Numbered from the stretch's first letter, positions 1-8,970 are shown. The stretch is 64,000 nt of DNA from Dyadobacter flavalbus (GCF_006149045.1 NZ_VBSN01000027.1:620001-684000); one strand, 5' to 3'. The notes: generated from the letters alone by a model not told the origin. Program-made: numbers and translations.

Positions 1-597
1 TTTGTGGATACACGCGATAACTGGGCATTTGCGCCGTTCAATATGTTCAGGACAACAGAGGAAAATGCATTGGGAAAACCTTTGAAAGAAGAATTCGTCG
101 GAAAACAGCTGCTGAAACCGGAAGCAAGAAAAAATGTACTCGGTATTGAAGCGCAGCTATGGAGTGAAACCATAAAAGGCCGCGATATGATGGAATATTC
201 TGTTCTGCCAAAGTTGCTCGGATTTTCAGAAAGTGCATGGTCGCCTGAACGCAAATGGGAGAACGTCGCGGACGCAGCAGCAAGAGGAAAAATGATTATG
301 GAAGGCTGGAATATTTTTGCCAACTCGATTGCCCAGAAACATCTTCCGAGACTGAAATATGTAAACGGCGGTTATAATTACCGTTTGCCGATGCCGGGAG
401 CAGTTGTTGAAAACGGTATGCTGAAAGCAAATGTAGAACTTCCGGGCCTGGATATTCGCTACACGACGGATGGTTCCGAACCCACTACGACATCTCCGGC
501 TTATGCCGCGCCGGTGAAAGTTTCGGGTACTGTCAAATTGAAAAGCTTTGATCTTGCCGGACGATCAAGCCGGACGAGCGTTGTAACTGCAAATTAA
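1..597 (+). CDS. Beta-N-acetylhexosaminidase (GH20), C-terminal part
   Basis: Partial gene; the reading frame is open from base 1 and the start lies outside the window. The family removes terminal N-acetylglucosamine or N-acetylgalactosamine from glycans or chitin fragments. The visible 198 codons hold the end of the GH20 barrel, with the conserved segment GIEAQLWSET around residues 48-57, and a small C-terminal chitobiase-type beta domain with the motif YTTDGSEPT. The catalytic Asp-Glu pair lies upstream and cannot be checked. The sugar permease starts 26 bases after the stop on the same strand, which fits an uptake-and-degradation pair. The family is clear; substrate and cell location are inferred. 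Confidence 0.85.
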   Translation, partial: FVDTRDNWAFAPFNMFRTTEENALGKPLKEEFVGKQLLKPEARKNVLGIEAQLWSETIKGRDMMEYSVLPKLLGFSESAWSPERKWENVADAAARGKMIMEGWNIFANSIAQKHLPRLKYVNGGYNYRLPMPGAVVENGMLKANVELPGLDIRYTTDGSEPTTTSPAYAAPVKVSGTVKLKSFDLAGRSSRTSVVTAN

Positions 598-623
598 TCA
601 GGCATTGAATCCGGGATTTTCTT

Positions 624-1871
624 ATGCAAAGAAATGCGTTTATAGTTGTTCTTATTCTGCTTATCTTTTTTGTCATCTCGTTTCTGACCAATATTCTCGG
701 CCCGATTATTCCGGATATTGTCAAAAGTTTTGACCTGAGTATCGGGCTTGCGGGCTTTCTGCCGTTTTCGTTTTTTGTTGCTTACGGCATTATGTCCATT
801 CCGGCCGGGCTGATGGTTGAGAAATACAGAGAGAAGAACGTGCTGATCATTGCATTTACGCTGGCTTTTGCCGGCGCGCTGCTGTTTGCACTGATTCCCG
901 GATTTGCAGTTGCCTTGTTATCGCTGTTTATGATCGGGATCGGCATGGCGATGCTTCAGGTCGTTATTAATCCGCTGATGAGAGTGTCCGGCGGGGAAGA
1001 GAAGTTTGCATTTTATCTGGTTTTGGCGCAGCTCTTCTTCGGTGCAGCTTCTTTTCTCAGCCCGCTGCTATACAGTTATCTTGTTTTGAACGTGCATTCT
1101 GGGAAGCCGGGGTTTTTGATTGATATACTGAACAACCTTGTTCCGGCATCGCTCAAATGGGTTTCATTGTACTGGGTTTTTGCTGTGATTTCCTTTGCGA
1201 TGGTTGTCGTTATCCGGATGGTGAAGTTCCCGAAAGTGGTTCTGCTTGAAGATGAGCGAATGGACATCGGCAATTCCTTTAATGAACTGATCAGAAACAG
1301 AACAGTTTGGCTTTTTTTCATTGGAATGTTTTCCTACGTTGGAACCGAACAGGGAATTGCCAACTGGATTTCACAGTTTTTACAGACTTATCACGGCGTT
1401 GATCCGGCCACTACGGGCGCATCCGTCATTTCGTATTTCTGGGGTTTGCTTACGGTCGGGTGCATTCTGGGGCTGATTCTTCTGAAACTGCTCGACAGCC
1501 GTAAGGTTCTGATCGCATTTACGACCGGTGCCATTATCGCTTTATTATCCGCTTTGTTTGGCTCTGCTGAAACTGCGTTGTATGCTTTTCCTGCGACCGG
1601 CTTTTTTGCCTCCGTGATGTATTCTGTTATTTTTTCGCTCGCGCTTAATTCAGTGCCGAGGCATCACGGAACATTTTCCGGAATCATGTGCACAGGAATT
1701 GCCGGCGGGGCAGTTGTACCGTTAATCATCGGAGGATTGGCAGAATTGTTTGGTCTGCAGCTTGCCATGCTGTTTCTTTTCATTCCGCTTGGCTACATTC
1801 TAAGCATTGGATTATGGGCAAAACCTTTGATCAATAATGACCGGATTACAAGTATAAAGGAGATTTTTTGA
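624..1871 (+). CDS. Sugar MFS transporter (FucP/NagP-like)
   Basis: A 415-residue polytopic membrane protein with about 12 hydrophobic segments, resembling the fucose/glucose/galactose permease branch of the major facilitator superfamily. It has an acidic-basic loop after the second helix (MVEKYREKN) and the Pro-rich LGPIIPDI early in the protein. This family imports sugars by proton symport. Because it follows a hexosaminidase gene by 26 bases, N-acetylglucosamine or a related sugar is the likely substrate; that is context inference, not sequence proof. The ATG start gives the expected N-terminal membrane helix at once. A tandem repeat and a hairpin follow the stop. Confidence 0.8.
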   Translation: MQRNAFIVVLILLIFFVISFLTNILGPIIPDIVKSFDLSIGLAGFLPFSFFVAYGIMSIPAGLMVEKYREKNVLIIAFTLAFAGALLFALIPGFAVALLSLFMIGIGMAMLQVVINPLMRVSGGEEKFAFYLVLAQLFFGAASFLSPLLYSYLVLNVHSGKPGFLIDILNNLVPASLKWVSLYWVFAVISFAMVVVIRMVKFPKVVLLEDERMDIGNSFNELIRNRTVWLFFIGMFSYVGTEQGIANWISQFLQTYHGVDPATTGASVISYFWGLLTVGCILGLILLKLLDSRKVLIAFTTGAIIALLSALFGSAETALYAFPATGFFASVMYSVIFSLALNSVPRHHGTFSGIMCTGIAGGAVVPLIIGGLAELFGLQLAMLFLFIPLGYILSIGLWAKPLINNDRITSIKEIF

Positions 1872-1900
1872 CTGACGGTTTGGGAGGAGGTGTGTGGAGT

Positions 1901-2030
1901 TGTAGACTGTTATTTTTAGACATGGGTTGTTATTTTTAGACATGGGTTGTCATTTTTAGTCATGGGTTGTCATTTTTAGTCATGGGTTGTCATTTTTAGT
2001 CATTGATTGTCATTTTTAGTCAGGAGGTTG
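1901..2030. repeat. 20-bp tandem repeat, about six and a half units
   Basis: A 20-bp unit of the form CATGGGTTGTCATTTTTAGT is repeated head to tail from about 1901 to 2030. The first two units read TTATTTTTAGA where the later ones read TCATTTTTAGT; the sixth reads CATTGATTG; the last is a half unit, CAGGAGGTTG. There are no spacers. It sits between the stop of the sugar permease and a bidirectional terminator, downstream of both convergent genes. Confidence 0.9.
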
Positions 2031-2044
2031 TTGTGCCTGAATGT

Positions 2045-2107
2045 AAAAATGTCCTGCTGAACGGGTTTGAAGCATGGTGCTTTGATTCCGCTTGGCAGGA
2101 CATTTTT
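2045..2107. terminator. Bidirectional terminator, 13-bp perfect inverted repeat
   Basis: Arms at 2045-2057 (AAAAATGTCCTGC) and 2095-2107 are perfect reverse complements. They enclose a 37-base loop that contains a smaller hairpin (AAGCA-TGG-TGCTT, 2070-2082). The A-rich and T-rich ends make it usable by both convergent genes, the sugar permease (+) and the M13 peptidase (-). Confidence 0.75.
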
Positions 2108-2148
2108 TATTTTTGATACAGCTTCTTATGCGAAAAGCTGCTTTCTGG

Positions 2149-4191
2149 TTACCAGATTACGATTCTGGCTGAATCCGGCAGGATCATTTTGCTTCCTGCT
2201 CCGCAGTTCCATGCTGCCTGAAACTCTTTCAAATGCGGCATTGGGCCGTTAATGCGTTCTTTTGCAGGAGAATGCGGATCTGTCTGGATCTGATTTCTCA
2301 AAGCTTCATCCGTTGTGTTCATATGCCAGACCTGCGCCCAGCCCAGGAAAAACCGTTGCTTCCAGTTGAAACCGTCAATAGGCTTCGGCTCGTCTTTGCC
2401 TTGAAGTGATTTTTCAAGAGCATAGTAGGCGAGTGTTAAACCGCCGAGGTCAGCCACATTTTCACCGATTGTAAGCGCACCGTTGACTTTGAATCCGGGC
2501 AATGCTTCAATGCCGCTGAAATAGTCAATATACCTTTTGGTCAGTTTGTCGAAATTGGTTCTGTCTGCCGCAGTCCACCAGTTTTTCAGGTTTCCTTCAT
2601 AGTCAAACTGTGAACCCTGATCGTCGAACCCGTGTGTGAATTCATGACCGATTACGGCAATGATACCGCCGTAATTGATGGCGTCATCCGCATCGCGGTT
2701 GTAAAACGGAGGTTGTAAAATACCCGCAGGAAATACAATTTCATTGTTGGACGGATTGTAGTAGGCGTTAACCGTTTGGGGCGTCATCAGCCATTCCTTT
2801 TTATCCACTTCCTTGCCAATTTTCTTTACTTGTTCCTCGTGTTCAAAAAGCGATGCTTCAATGACATTTTCAAAAAGCTTGTCATCTTTGATTGTGATGG
2901 CAGTATAGTTTTTCCACTTGTCGGGATAGCCGATTTTGTACGTGAATGCTTTCAGCTTTTGATGTGCTTTTTCTTTGGTTGAATCGCTCATCCATTTTAG
3001 TTTGTCGATCCTTTCGCCATATACTGTGCGTACATTCTCGATCATTTCTGAAACTTTCTTCTTGTCCTCTTCCGGGAAATATTTCTTGGAGAACAGTTTT
3101 CCCAGTGGCATGCCGAGCAAAGCGTCCGTTGAACGGATTGCTCTTTCTGTACGCGCCCGCTGCTGTTTGGTGCCGCGCATCACCGTAGCAAAAAATCTGA
3201 AATTTTCCTGATCAATGCTTTTTGGAAGATAACCTGCAAACCGTGTAAGCAGCTGCCATTTGGTATACAGTTTCAAAACGGGCAGCGGCGTTGCCTTTAA
3301 TAAGGTGTTCAGATTCTGAAGATAAAGCTTGTTCTGAACAATGATCGTATCGGCCTTGATGTCCTGTTTATCCGCAAAAGCCTTGAAGTCAAAATCTGGC
3401 GTCAGCTTCTGGAAGTCTGCAAATGCCATTTTGTTGTAAGTCTTAACATTATCGCGGAGCTCTACGTTGGTAAGCTGTATTTTGGCAAGCCTGGTTTCAA
3501 AGTCCAGAACGGTTTTTCCCGGATTTGCTTCACTGAAACCGGCGAGGGAAAACATTTTGTCCACATGGCCCAGGAATTCCTTGCGTACCTTTACCGTGCT
3601 GGAATCCGTACGTTCATAGTAGCTTCTTTCACCCAGGCTCAGCCCGTCCTGTCCCTGGTACAAAGCATTCATTTTACTATTGCGCAAATCGCCGTCCACA
3701 TAAAATCCGATGACAGAAGAAACGCCCGTTTTCTGAAGTTCGCCCGTAACCTTGGCCAGATCTTCCAGGGATTTCACATCTTCTATTTTATCAAGATACG
3801 ACTTCAGCGGCGAAAGGCCGCGTTTTTCTATGGTAGCAGTATCCAGAAAGGATTGATAATAATCGGCAATCTGCTGTTCTTCGGAACCTGTTTTATGATC
3901 TTTTTTACTGGCAATTTCTTCAATAATCCCTTTCAGCCTTACTTCTTTATTTTCCTTGTCCAGAACATTGAATGCACCCCAGCGGCTTTCTGTGCCGGGA
4001 ATCGGGTTTTTCTTTTTCCAGCCTCCGTTTGCATAACTGTCGAAATCATCACAAGCTTTGAAAGAAGAGTCAAGTGAACTCAGTTCAAAGCCCGGCACTT
4101 TCTGATCAGCGTTGTTTTCACTTTCTTTTTTGCACCCTGCTGCCATGATGGTCAAGGCAAGCACCGGATAGCGTAATGCGGCTAATTTCAT
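2149..4191 (-). CDS. M13 family zinc metallopeptidase, lipoprotein
   Basis: A 680-residue neprilysin/PepO-type endopeptidase. The zinc motif HEFTH is at residues 516-520, and the third zinc ligand is E577 in ENVADLGG; both are intact. The C-terminus ends in Trp, as is usual in M13. The N-terminus has a lipoprotein signal with the lipobox MAAGC, so the enzyme is probably anchored in the periplasm or outer membrane, where it cleaves oligopeptides. A peptide transporter gene lies 38 bases upstream on the same strand, suggesting one transcription unit for peptide breakdown and uptake. Length is normal for the family. Confidence 0.93.
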   Translation of the reverse strand: MKLAALRYPVLALTIMAAGCKKESENNADQKVPGFELSSLDSSFKACDDFDSYANGGWKKKNPIPGTESRWGAFNVLDKENKEVRLKGIIEEIASKKDHKTGSEEQQIADYYQSFLDTATIEKRGLSPLKSYLDKIEDVKSLEDLAKVTGELQKTGVSSVIGFYVDGDLRNSKMNALYQGQDGLSLGERSYYERTDSSTVKVRKEFLGHVDKMFSLAGFSEANPGKTVLDFETRLAKIQLTNVELRDNVKTYNKMAFADFQKLTPDFDFKAFADKQDIKADTIIVQNKLYLQNLNTLLKATPLPVLKLYTKWQLLTRFAGYLPKSIDQENFRFFATVMRGTKQQRARTERAIRSTDALLGMPLGKLFSKKYFPEEDKKKVSEMIENVRTVYGERIDKLKWMSDSTKEKAHQKLKAFTYKIGYPDKWKNYTAITIKDDKLFENVIEASLFEHEEQVKKIGKEVDKKEWLMTPQTVNAYYNPSNNEIVFPAGILQPPFYNRDADDAINYGGIIAVIGHEFTHGFDDQGSQFDYEGNLKNWWTAADRTNFDKLTKRYIDYFSGIEALPGFKVNGALTIGENVADLGGLTLAYYALEKSLQGKDEPKPIDGFNWKQRFFLGWAQVWHMNTTDEALRNQIQTDPHSPAKERINGPMPHLKEFQAAWNCGAGSKMILPDSARIVIW

Positions 4192-4229
4192 CTTTTTATT
4201 GAATTCGTTATTTGTAAATTAAAGGTATG

Positions 4230-5726
4230 TTAATGAATTCCGCCCATCCAGCCTTTTACCGGTTTCCAGAAAACCAGCAGCAACAAGCCGAATGCAGTTG
4301 TAATAATGGCAACCTGATTAAACAAAGCAGGCATTTGCATCACATTTTCTTCATCAAAGCCGCCTGCAAAAATCCCGGCGATCAGATTTCCAAGTGAAGC
4401 GCCTACAAACCAGATTCCCATCAGCTGACTTACGTAGCGTTTCGGAGCCAGCTTGGTATAGGAACTTAATCCGACCGGACTTACGCACAATTCACCGATA
4501 GTATGAAGGAAATAAGTAAATATTAGAAAGAAAGGAGAAGTAAGATTGCCCTGAACAGCAATATTGGATGCAGCAACCATGACAAAAAAGCTCAGTCCGA
4601 GCAGTATCAGTCCGGCAGCAAATTTGACGGGAATAGAAGGATTGAGGCTTTTGGAAGATAAAAAGATCCACAGACTTGCGAGTACCGGCGCAAAAATAAG
4701 CACGAAAGTCGGCTGAAAGTTCTGGAACCAGCTGGAAGGAACTTCCCATCCGCCAATCACTCTTTGCGTATGCCGTTCGGCAAATATCTGCAAAGACGTG
4801 CCTGCCTGCTCATAACCTGCCCAGAACAAGGAAATGGCCAGAAACAAAATGATCAGAACCAGAACACGTTTCTGTTCCACGCGTGTCAGTCCTCCTGCAA
4901 ACAGAATGTACAAGAAATAAGAAGCCGAAATAATGACAATGATGACGCCGGCCCCTTTTGCAAGGCCTTGTGCGGTGGTCATATCTATGGTGCCGGAAAA
5001 TTGCAGAATCGCCAAAAGTGCAATAAGCACAATGATAAGTCCATAACCCAGCATTTTGTTCGTGCCGGATTGCGCATCGGTTTCCGGCGTTGAAAATCTG
5101 GCGGGAGGAACTTCACCCAGGCCTTTCAGGTGACGCGCGCTGCCAATCCGGAAAACGATCAGACCGAGCAACATTCCGATGGCCGCAGCGCCAAAACCCA
5201 TGTGCCAGCTTACTTTTTCGCCCAGATATCCTACAATGGCAATTCCCAGGAATGATCCGAGATTGATGCCCATATAAAAAATGGAAAATGCCGCATCGCG
5301 CCGCGCACCGCCTTCCGGGTAAAGTTCACCGACAATGGAGCTGATATTGGGTTTCAGCAAGCCGGTTCCTACTGCAACCGTTGTAAGTCCCAGAAAAAAA
5401 ATCGCTGATCCGGCAGGAATTGCCAGTATAATATGCCCGATCATGATAACAATGCCTCCGTACCAGATCGCCTTTTTCTGACCCAGAACATTATCGGCCA
5501 TCCAGCCGCCGGGCAATGTCAGCAAGTAAACCGATGCCGTATAGATCCCGTAAATTGCAGCTCCCTCGGCCGCGTTCATCGACATTCCGCCTTTCACAGT
5601 ATCAATTAGAAAAAGAAGCAGGATTGCACGCATACCATAATAGCTGAAACGCTCCCACATTTCGGCAAAGAACAATACGTACAATCCGGTAGGATGTTTT
5701 TGTGAAATCTGTGAAGGCATATTCAA
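4230..5726 (-). CDS. POT/PTR2 family proton-coupled peptide transporter
   Basis: A 498-residue polytopic inner membrane protein with the POT signature MWERFSYYGMRAILLLFL near residues 23-40 and GINLGSFLG in the middle, where the family has its second signature. It imports di- and tripeptides with protons. It is followed by the M13 peptidase gene after 38 bases. The start is an ATG with no Shine-Dalgarno sequence, as elsewhere in this window. Substrate range cannot be read from sequence. Confidence 0.92.
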   Translation of the reverse strand: MNMPSQISQKHPTGLYVLFFAEMWERFSYYGMRAILLLFLIDTVKGGMSMNAAEGAAIYGIYTASVYLLTLPGGWMADNVLGQKKAIWYGGIVIMIGHIILAIPAGSAIFFLGLTTVAVGTGLLKPNISSIVGELYPEGGARRDAAFSIFYMGINLGSFLGIAIVGYLGEKVSWHMGFGAAAIGMLLGLIVFRIGSARHLKGLGEVPPARFSTPETDAQSGTNKMLGYGLIIVLIALLAILQFSGTIDMTTAQGLAKGAGVIIVIISASYFLYILFAGGLTRVEQKRVLVLIILFLAISLFWAGYEQAGTSLQIFAERHTQRVIGGWEVPSSWFQNFQPTFVLIFAPVLASLWIFLSSKSLNPSIPVKFAAGLILLGLSFFVMVAASNIAVQGNLTSPFFLIFTYFLHTIGELCVSPVGLSSYTKLAPKRYVSQLMGIWFVGASLGNLIAGIFAGGFDEENVMQMPALFNQVAIITTAFGLLLLVFWKPVKGWMGGIH

Positions 5727-5814
5727 GAAGTTTTTTATTTGGTATTTCAGGTAATTGAGTTGATTATTTTATCGCGCAAGATAGGGAATATGAATAAATA
5801 TTTATTGAGTTATA

Positions 5815-5854
5815 AAATAAAAGCGGTAACCCGACTGTATGTCGGTTACCGCTT
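5815..5854 (-). terminator. Rho-independent terminator of the coiled-coil protein gene
   Basis: On the minus strand AAGCGGTAACCGAC pairs with GTCGGGTTACCGCTT across a 5-base loop, with one bulged base, and is followed by TTTTATTTTAT. It lies 25 bases after the stop of the gene at 5880-6788. Confidence 0.85.
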
Positions 5855-5879
5855 TCAGGATGTTTAAAAGATAGTACGG

Positions 5880-6788
5880 CTACTTGACGGAAAACGAGCC
5901 TTCGCCGATTGGAAAACCTTCGGAATAAAGTTCAATCTTGTAATTTCCCGACGGAAATGCAGCGTTTCGGTCGTACAAAATGCTTACATCCTGATTATTG
6001 TTGCTGTAAGTGACTTCCTTGCTGATCGTGAATCCCTGTTCCTGGCCATTGTAATCAAAAACGCCGGAACCGGTTTTTGTATCCGATATGGTCGCACCGG
6101 AAGGATCAATGATCCGCATGTAAACCGTTTTATTATCCAGTGCAGTCAGAGGATTCTTTTCCAGAATAAAGTCAACCCTGATCTTGTCTATTTTTCTGGA
6201 TTTTACGTTTTCACCTTCCCGCACTTTGCCTTTGGAAGAAATAGCATATATCTTGACATTGCGTGCTCTCAGGGCTGCTGCCGTTGTGACTTTTGATTCC
6301 AGCTCGGTATTTCTGGAGATAACACCGCTAAGCGAATCACTGATTGCCTGCTTGCTGGTTTCCAGTTCGGTTTTTGCCTGCACCAATGTTTCATTCTGAC
6401 TGATAAGCTGCTGGTTTTCTTCTCTGAGCCGGGCAATTTCTTCGTCTTTCTTTGTCAGAAATGCTTCATACTCCCTTACTTTCCGGCCTAGTGTAACATT
6501 GCCTTTGCGAAGTGCAATGCGGTCATTTTCCAGTGAAGCTCTTACTTTTTGTAACTCTTCAATATCGCCGCCGAGTCCCTGTACTTCCAGAATTCTAGCA
6601 TCCAGTTGTTTTGAAATAGAATCCAGCTTTATTTCGGCATTTGCCAGTTCTGTAACGCGTGTTTCCAGATCGGTTGCCTGCTTTGCATTGATACTTCGTT
6701 CATTATAATACAGGTATCCGAAAACAGCGGCCAGAATTGTCATTACGATGAGGCCGACCAATAAACCGGTATTGTTTTTCTTTTCCAT
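5880..6788 (-). CDS. Membrane-anchored coiled-coil protein, unknown function
   Basis: 302 residues. An N-terminal membrane helix (about residues 8-27, LLVGLIVMTILAAVFGYLYY) is followed by a long coiled coil (about 30-165, Glu/Lys/Leu-rich heptads) and a C-terminal beta-rich domain of about 130 residues containing YMRIIDPSGA and GNYKIELYSEGFPIGEG. It is clearly paralogous to the gene at 37814-38767: both share KLDSIS, LGGD, AALRA/KAQN and the same C-terminal layout. The likely topology is a cytoplasmic N-terminus with the coil and C-terminal domain in the periplasm (inference). I do not recognise a characterised family. It has its own terminator and appears monocistronic. Confidence 0.75.
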   Translation of the reverse strand: MEKKNNTGLLVGLIVMTILAAVFGYLYYNERSINAKQATDLETRVTELANAEIKLDSISKQLDARILEVQGLGGDIEELQKVRASLENDRIALRKGNVTLGRKVREYEAFLTKKDEEIARLREENQQLISQNETLVQAKTELETSKQAISDSLSGVISRNTELESKVTTAAALRARNVKIYAISSKGKVREGENVKSRKIDKIRVDFILEKNPLTALDNKTVYMRIIDPSGATISDTKTGSGVFDYNGQEQGFTISKEVTYSNNNQDVSILYDRNAAFPSGNYKIELYSEGFPIGEGSFSVK

Positions 6789-6877
6789 AAAGTTGTTCAG
6801 GTTATTTGCTTGCTATCAATGCACTGGTCAAAAAATTATGCCAGCTATATACGTTTGAAATACAGCGTCAGAAGCAT

Positions 6878-6916
6878 AAAAAACTCCATTGCCAATGAAG
6901 GGCAATGGAGTTTTTT
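6878..6916 (-). terminator. Terminator of the lemA-TPM operon
   Basis: Perfect 16-bp inverted repeat (AAAAAACTCCATTGCC with its complement at 6901-6916) around a 7-base loop, ending in a T run on the minus strand, 25 bases beyond the stop of the TPM protein gene. Confidence 0.88.
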
Positions 6917-6941
6917 AATATTGTCAAGCTGAATCGGATGG

Positions 6942-7721
6942 CTAGTAATCACCGCCGGCGCCACCGCCTCCGAAACTTCCGCCTCCGAATCCGCCGAAGC
7001 CACCTCCGCCTCCGCCGCCTCCGCCCCAGTTTCCTGAGAAACTGCCGCCGCCGGTATGTGTAGTATAAGGCCAGAAGATTGGTCCTCCAAAACCTCCGAA
7101 ACCGCCTCTTCCGCCTCTTCCGCCACCGCTGTTACGGTTCCGGAACATCACGATCAGAATAATGATAAATATAATTATGAAAATATAGGACGATGGGAAA
7201 GAATCCTCACTATTGTTTTCACGCGGATCTGCCTTGTATTCTCCGGTTGCATACTTGAAAATCATATCAACACCTTCACTCAGGCCCTGATAATACATGG
7301 CATTTTTGAAGCGCGGGGCAATTACCTGTGATATGATCCGCTTGGCTACGGCATCCGGAATCGCGCCTTCCATTCCGTAACCGGTACTTATATAAATTTT
7401 CCTGTCCGTAGATGCCCACAGCAACACAATTCCGTTGTCTTTATCTTTTTGTCCGACGCCCCATTCCCGACCGATTTTAAAAGCGTAATCAGCAATAGGA
7501 TAATCGCCGGTTGTCGGAACAACAACAATGACAATCTGGGAAGAAGTAGAGTCATTATATGCAACAAGTTTTTGTTCAAGCTGCGCTTCTTCGGTTGCAT
7601 TGAGCTGATTTGCAAAGTCATTGACCAGTTTTGGCGGCACCGGCCTAGGCGGAATATCCTGGCCAACGGCTTTTATCAGGACAAAAGATAACAGGAAGGT
7701 ATAAAAGAGGAATTTATTCAT
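6942..7721 (-). CDS. TPM domain protein with Gly-rich tail (YgcG-like)
   Basis: 259 residues from the chosen ATG at 7721, which gives a clean signal peptide (MNKFLFYTFLLSF...GQ); a start further upstream would overlap the preceding gene and spoil the signal. Order: signal peptide, TPM domain (about residues 28-160, with IVIVVVPTTGDYPI and YISTGYGMEGAIPD), a membrane helix near 185-200, then a tail of Gly/Phe/Ser low complexity ending in GGDY. TPM proteins include the plant photosystem II repair protein TLP18.3/Psb32; the bacterial role is unclear, though a link to membrane or envelope stress is often suggested. It starts 7 bases after the stop of the second TPM gene. Confidence 0.85.
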   Translation of the reverse strand: MNKFLFYTFLLSFVLIKAVGQDIPPRPVPPKLVNDFANQLNATEEAQLEQKLVAYNDSTSSQIVIVVVPTTGDYPIADYAFKIGREWGVGQKDKDNGIVLLWASTDRKIYISTGYGMEGAIPDAVAKRIISQVIAPRFKNAMYYQGLSEGVDMIFKYATGEYKADPRENNSEDSFPSSYIFIIIFIIILIVMFRNRNSGGGRGGRGGFGGFGGPIFWPYTTHTGGGSFSGNWGGGGGGGGGFGGFGGGSFGGGGAGGDY

Positions 7722-7728
7722 AGATTCA

Positions 7729-8169
7729 TTAACCAAACGAAATATCGTCCGGCAGTTCGTTGATGTCATTCGTGCTGTAAGGGAAATGCTTCTTGAGTTG
7801 TAATCCTGCTTCTTCTATTCCCAGACAAAGTCCGTCAAGAAACAGACCTCTTGAAAAATGCTGGCGCAGCAGTTCCTTTGTGCTGTCCCAAAAACCCGCC
7901 GGGACTTTTTCATTAATACCTTTATCGCCAAGCACGGCAAACTTGCGGTCTTCATAAGCGAGGTAAAACAAAACACCGTTTCGTTCACTTGTCTGATCCA
8001 GTTTCAGCAGCAGAAAAACCTGTTTGGCCCTTTCCATTACATCCGTTGTCTGACATTTTTTTTCAATATGCAATCTTATTTCACCTGAAGTCTGTTTTTC
8101 AGCTTCACGAATTGCTTCTATTATGCGTTGCTGTTCCGTTTCTGTCAGAAAAAGTGATTCGGTTGCCAT
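7729..8169 (-). CDS. TPM domain protein, short soluble form
   Basis: 146 residues from the ATG at 8169 (MATESLFLTETEQQRI). A longer in-frame start at 8235 is open but would run through the hairpin at 8221-8248, so it is rejected. The protein has one TPM domain (TSGEIRLHIE, GVLFYLAYEDRKFAVLGD), no signal peptide and no membrane helix, and is therefore probably cytoplasmic or bound to a partner. It lies between lemA and the membrane-bound TPM gene on one strand, a layout common in Bacteroidota. Confidence 0.85.
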   Translation of the reverse strand: MATESLFLTETEQQRIIEAIREAEKQTSGEIRLHIEKKCQTTDVMERAKQVFLLLKLDQTSERNGVLFYLAYEDRKFAVLGDKGINEKVPAGFWDSTKELLRQHFSRGLFLDGLCLGIEEAGLQLKKHFPYSTNDINELPDDISFG

Positions 8170-8220
8170 CGGAAATGTAAGATGTTTGAACAGAAAATGT
8201 AATCTGCCGGGTTGTAAAGC

Positions 8221-8248
8221 GAATCTCCGGAACAATGTCCGGAGATTC
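8221..8248 (-). other. 11-bp hairpin between lemA and the TPM gene
   Basis: GAATCTCCGGA (8221-8231) and TCCGGAGATTC (8238-8248) are perfect complements around a 6-base loop. No T run follows, so this looks like an RNA processing or stability element, or a weak attenuator, rather than a full terminator. Confidence 0.6.
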
Positions 8249-8256
8249 AGTAATTG

Positions 8257-8838
8257 TTAAAACTGTACGGACGGAGCTCTTTCCGAACCAGCTGCCGCAG
8301 TAAAATAACCTTTCTGTGCAAATCCGAACACGCCTGCAAACAGGTTTGTCGGGAATGTGCGTACTTCCTGATTGTAATCTTTTACGACGGTATTGAAATC
8401 ATTTCTGGCGACTGTAATCCTGTTTTCTGTTCCTTCCAGCTGCGCCTGAAGTTCCAGAAAGTTCTGATTGGCCTTCAATTCCGGATAACGTTCTACGGAT
8501 ACAAGCAACCGCGAAAGTGCTCCGCTCAGCTGATCCTGCGCACCCTGGAATTTTGCAATGTTTTCAGGCGTAAGGCTGCCTGCATCAATGGTCGTTTGTG
8601 TCGCTTTGCTGCGCGCTTCAATGACTGCCGTCAATGTACTTTTTTCAAAGTCCGCAGCTCCTTTTACTGTATTGACCAGGTTCGGGATAAGGTCTGCCCG
8701 GCGCTGATACTGACTTTCTACTCTTGCCCATGATTCTTTTACAACTTCATCCTTTTGTACGAGGCCATTATATTTACCGCAGCCAACAAACCCAAGAATA
8801 ATAGCTACGACTATAACTGCAATCAGTCCTTTTGACAT
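8257..8838 (-). CDS. lemA: LemA family protein
   Basis: 193 residues. The N-terminal hydrophobic segment (LIAVIVVAIILGFVGCG) could be a membrane anchor or, through GFVGC, a lipobox. The helical LemA domain follows with the conserved QYQRRADLIPNLVNTVKG and SRLLVSVERYPELKAN. The biochemical role of LemA proteins is unknown; they are regularly encoded beside TPM-domain proteins, as here. First gene of a three-gene minus-strand operon, with a -7 box about 45 bases upstream. Confidence 0.92.
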   Translation of the reverse strand: MSKGLIAVIVVAIILGFVGCGKYNGLVQKDEVVKESWARVESQYQRRADLIPNLVNTVKGAADFEKSTLTAVIEARSKATQTTIDAGSLTPENIAKFQGAQDQLSGALSRLLVSVERYPELKANQNFLELQAQLEGTENRITVARNDFNTVVKDYNQEVRTFPTNLFAGVFGFAQKGYFTAAAGSERAPSVQF

Positions 8839-8884
8839 TTTGTATTTAGTTTAGAATTAATGAATTGTACTGTTCAAAGTTGTC

Positions 8885-8892
8885 CAAAGCTA
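8885..8892 (-). promoter_or_regulatory. -7 box of the lemA operon
   Basis: The minus strand reads TAGCTTTG, an exact TAnnTTTG, 46 bases upstream of the lemA start. No good -33 TTTG at 19-base spacing is seen. Confidence 0.45.
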
Positions 8893-8970
8893 GCGAAATC
8901 TTTAAAAATTATTACACTGCCGGTAATTAGCCGATTTCTGCCGCATTTAAAACTTATAGCCGGAAAAAAG

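Noticed and set aside
1901..2030. Possible CRISPR array
   Set aside because: The 20-bp units are contiguous with no spacers, and no cas gene is near.
3565..4077. 170-codon open frame on the plus strand
   Set aside because: Antisense to the M13 peptidase gene; no signal, promoter or family resemblance.
8860..8970. Possible frameshifted tail of the DASH photolyase
   Set aside because: The other two frames after the stop do not restore the family's C-terminal sequence beyond two residues.
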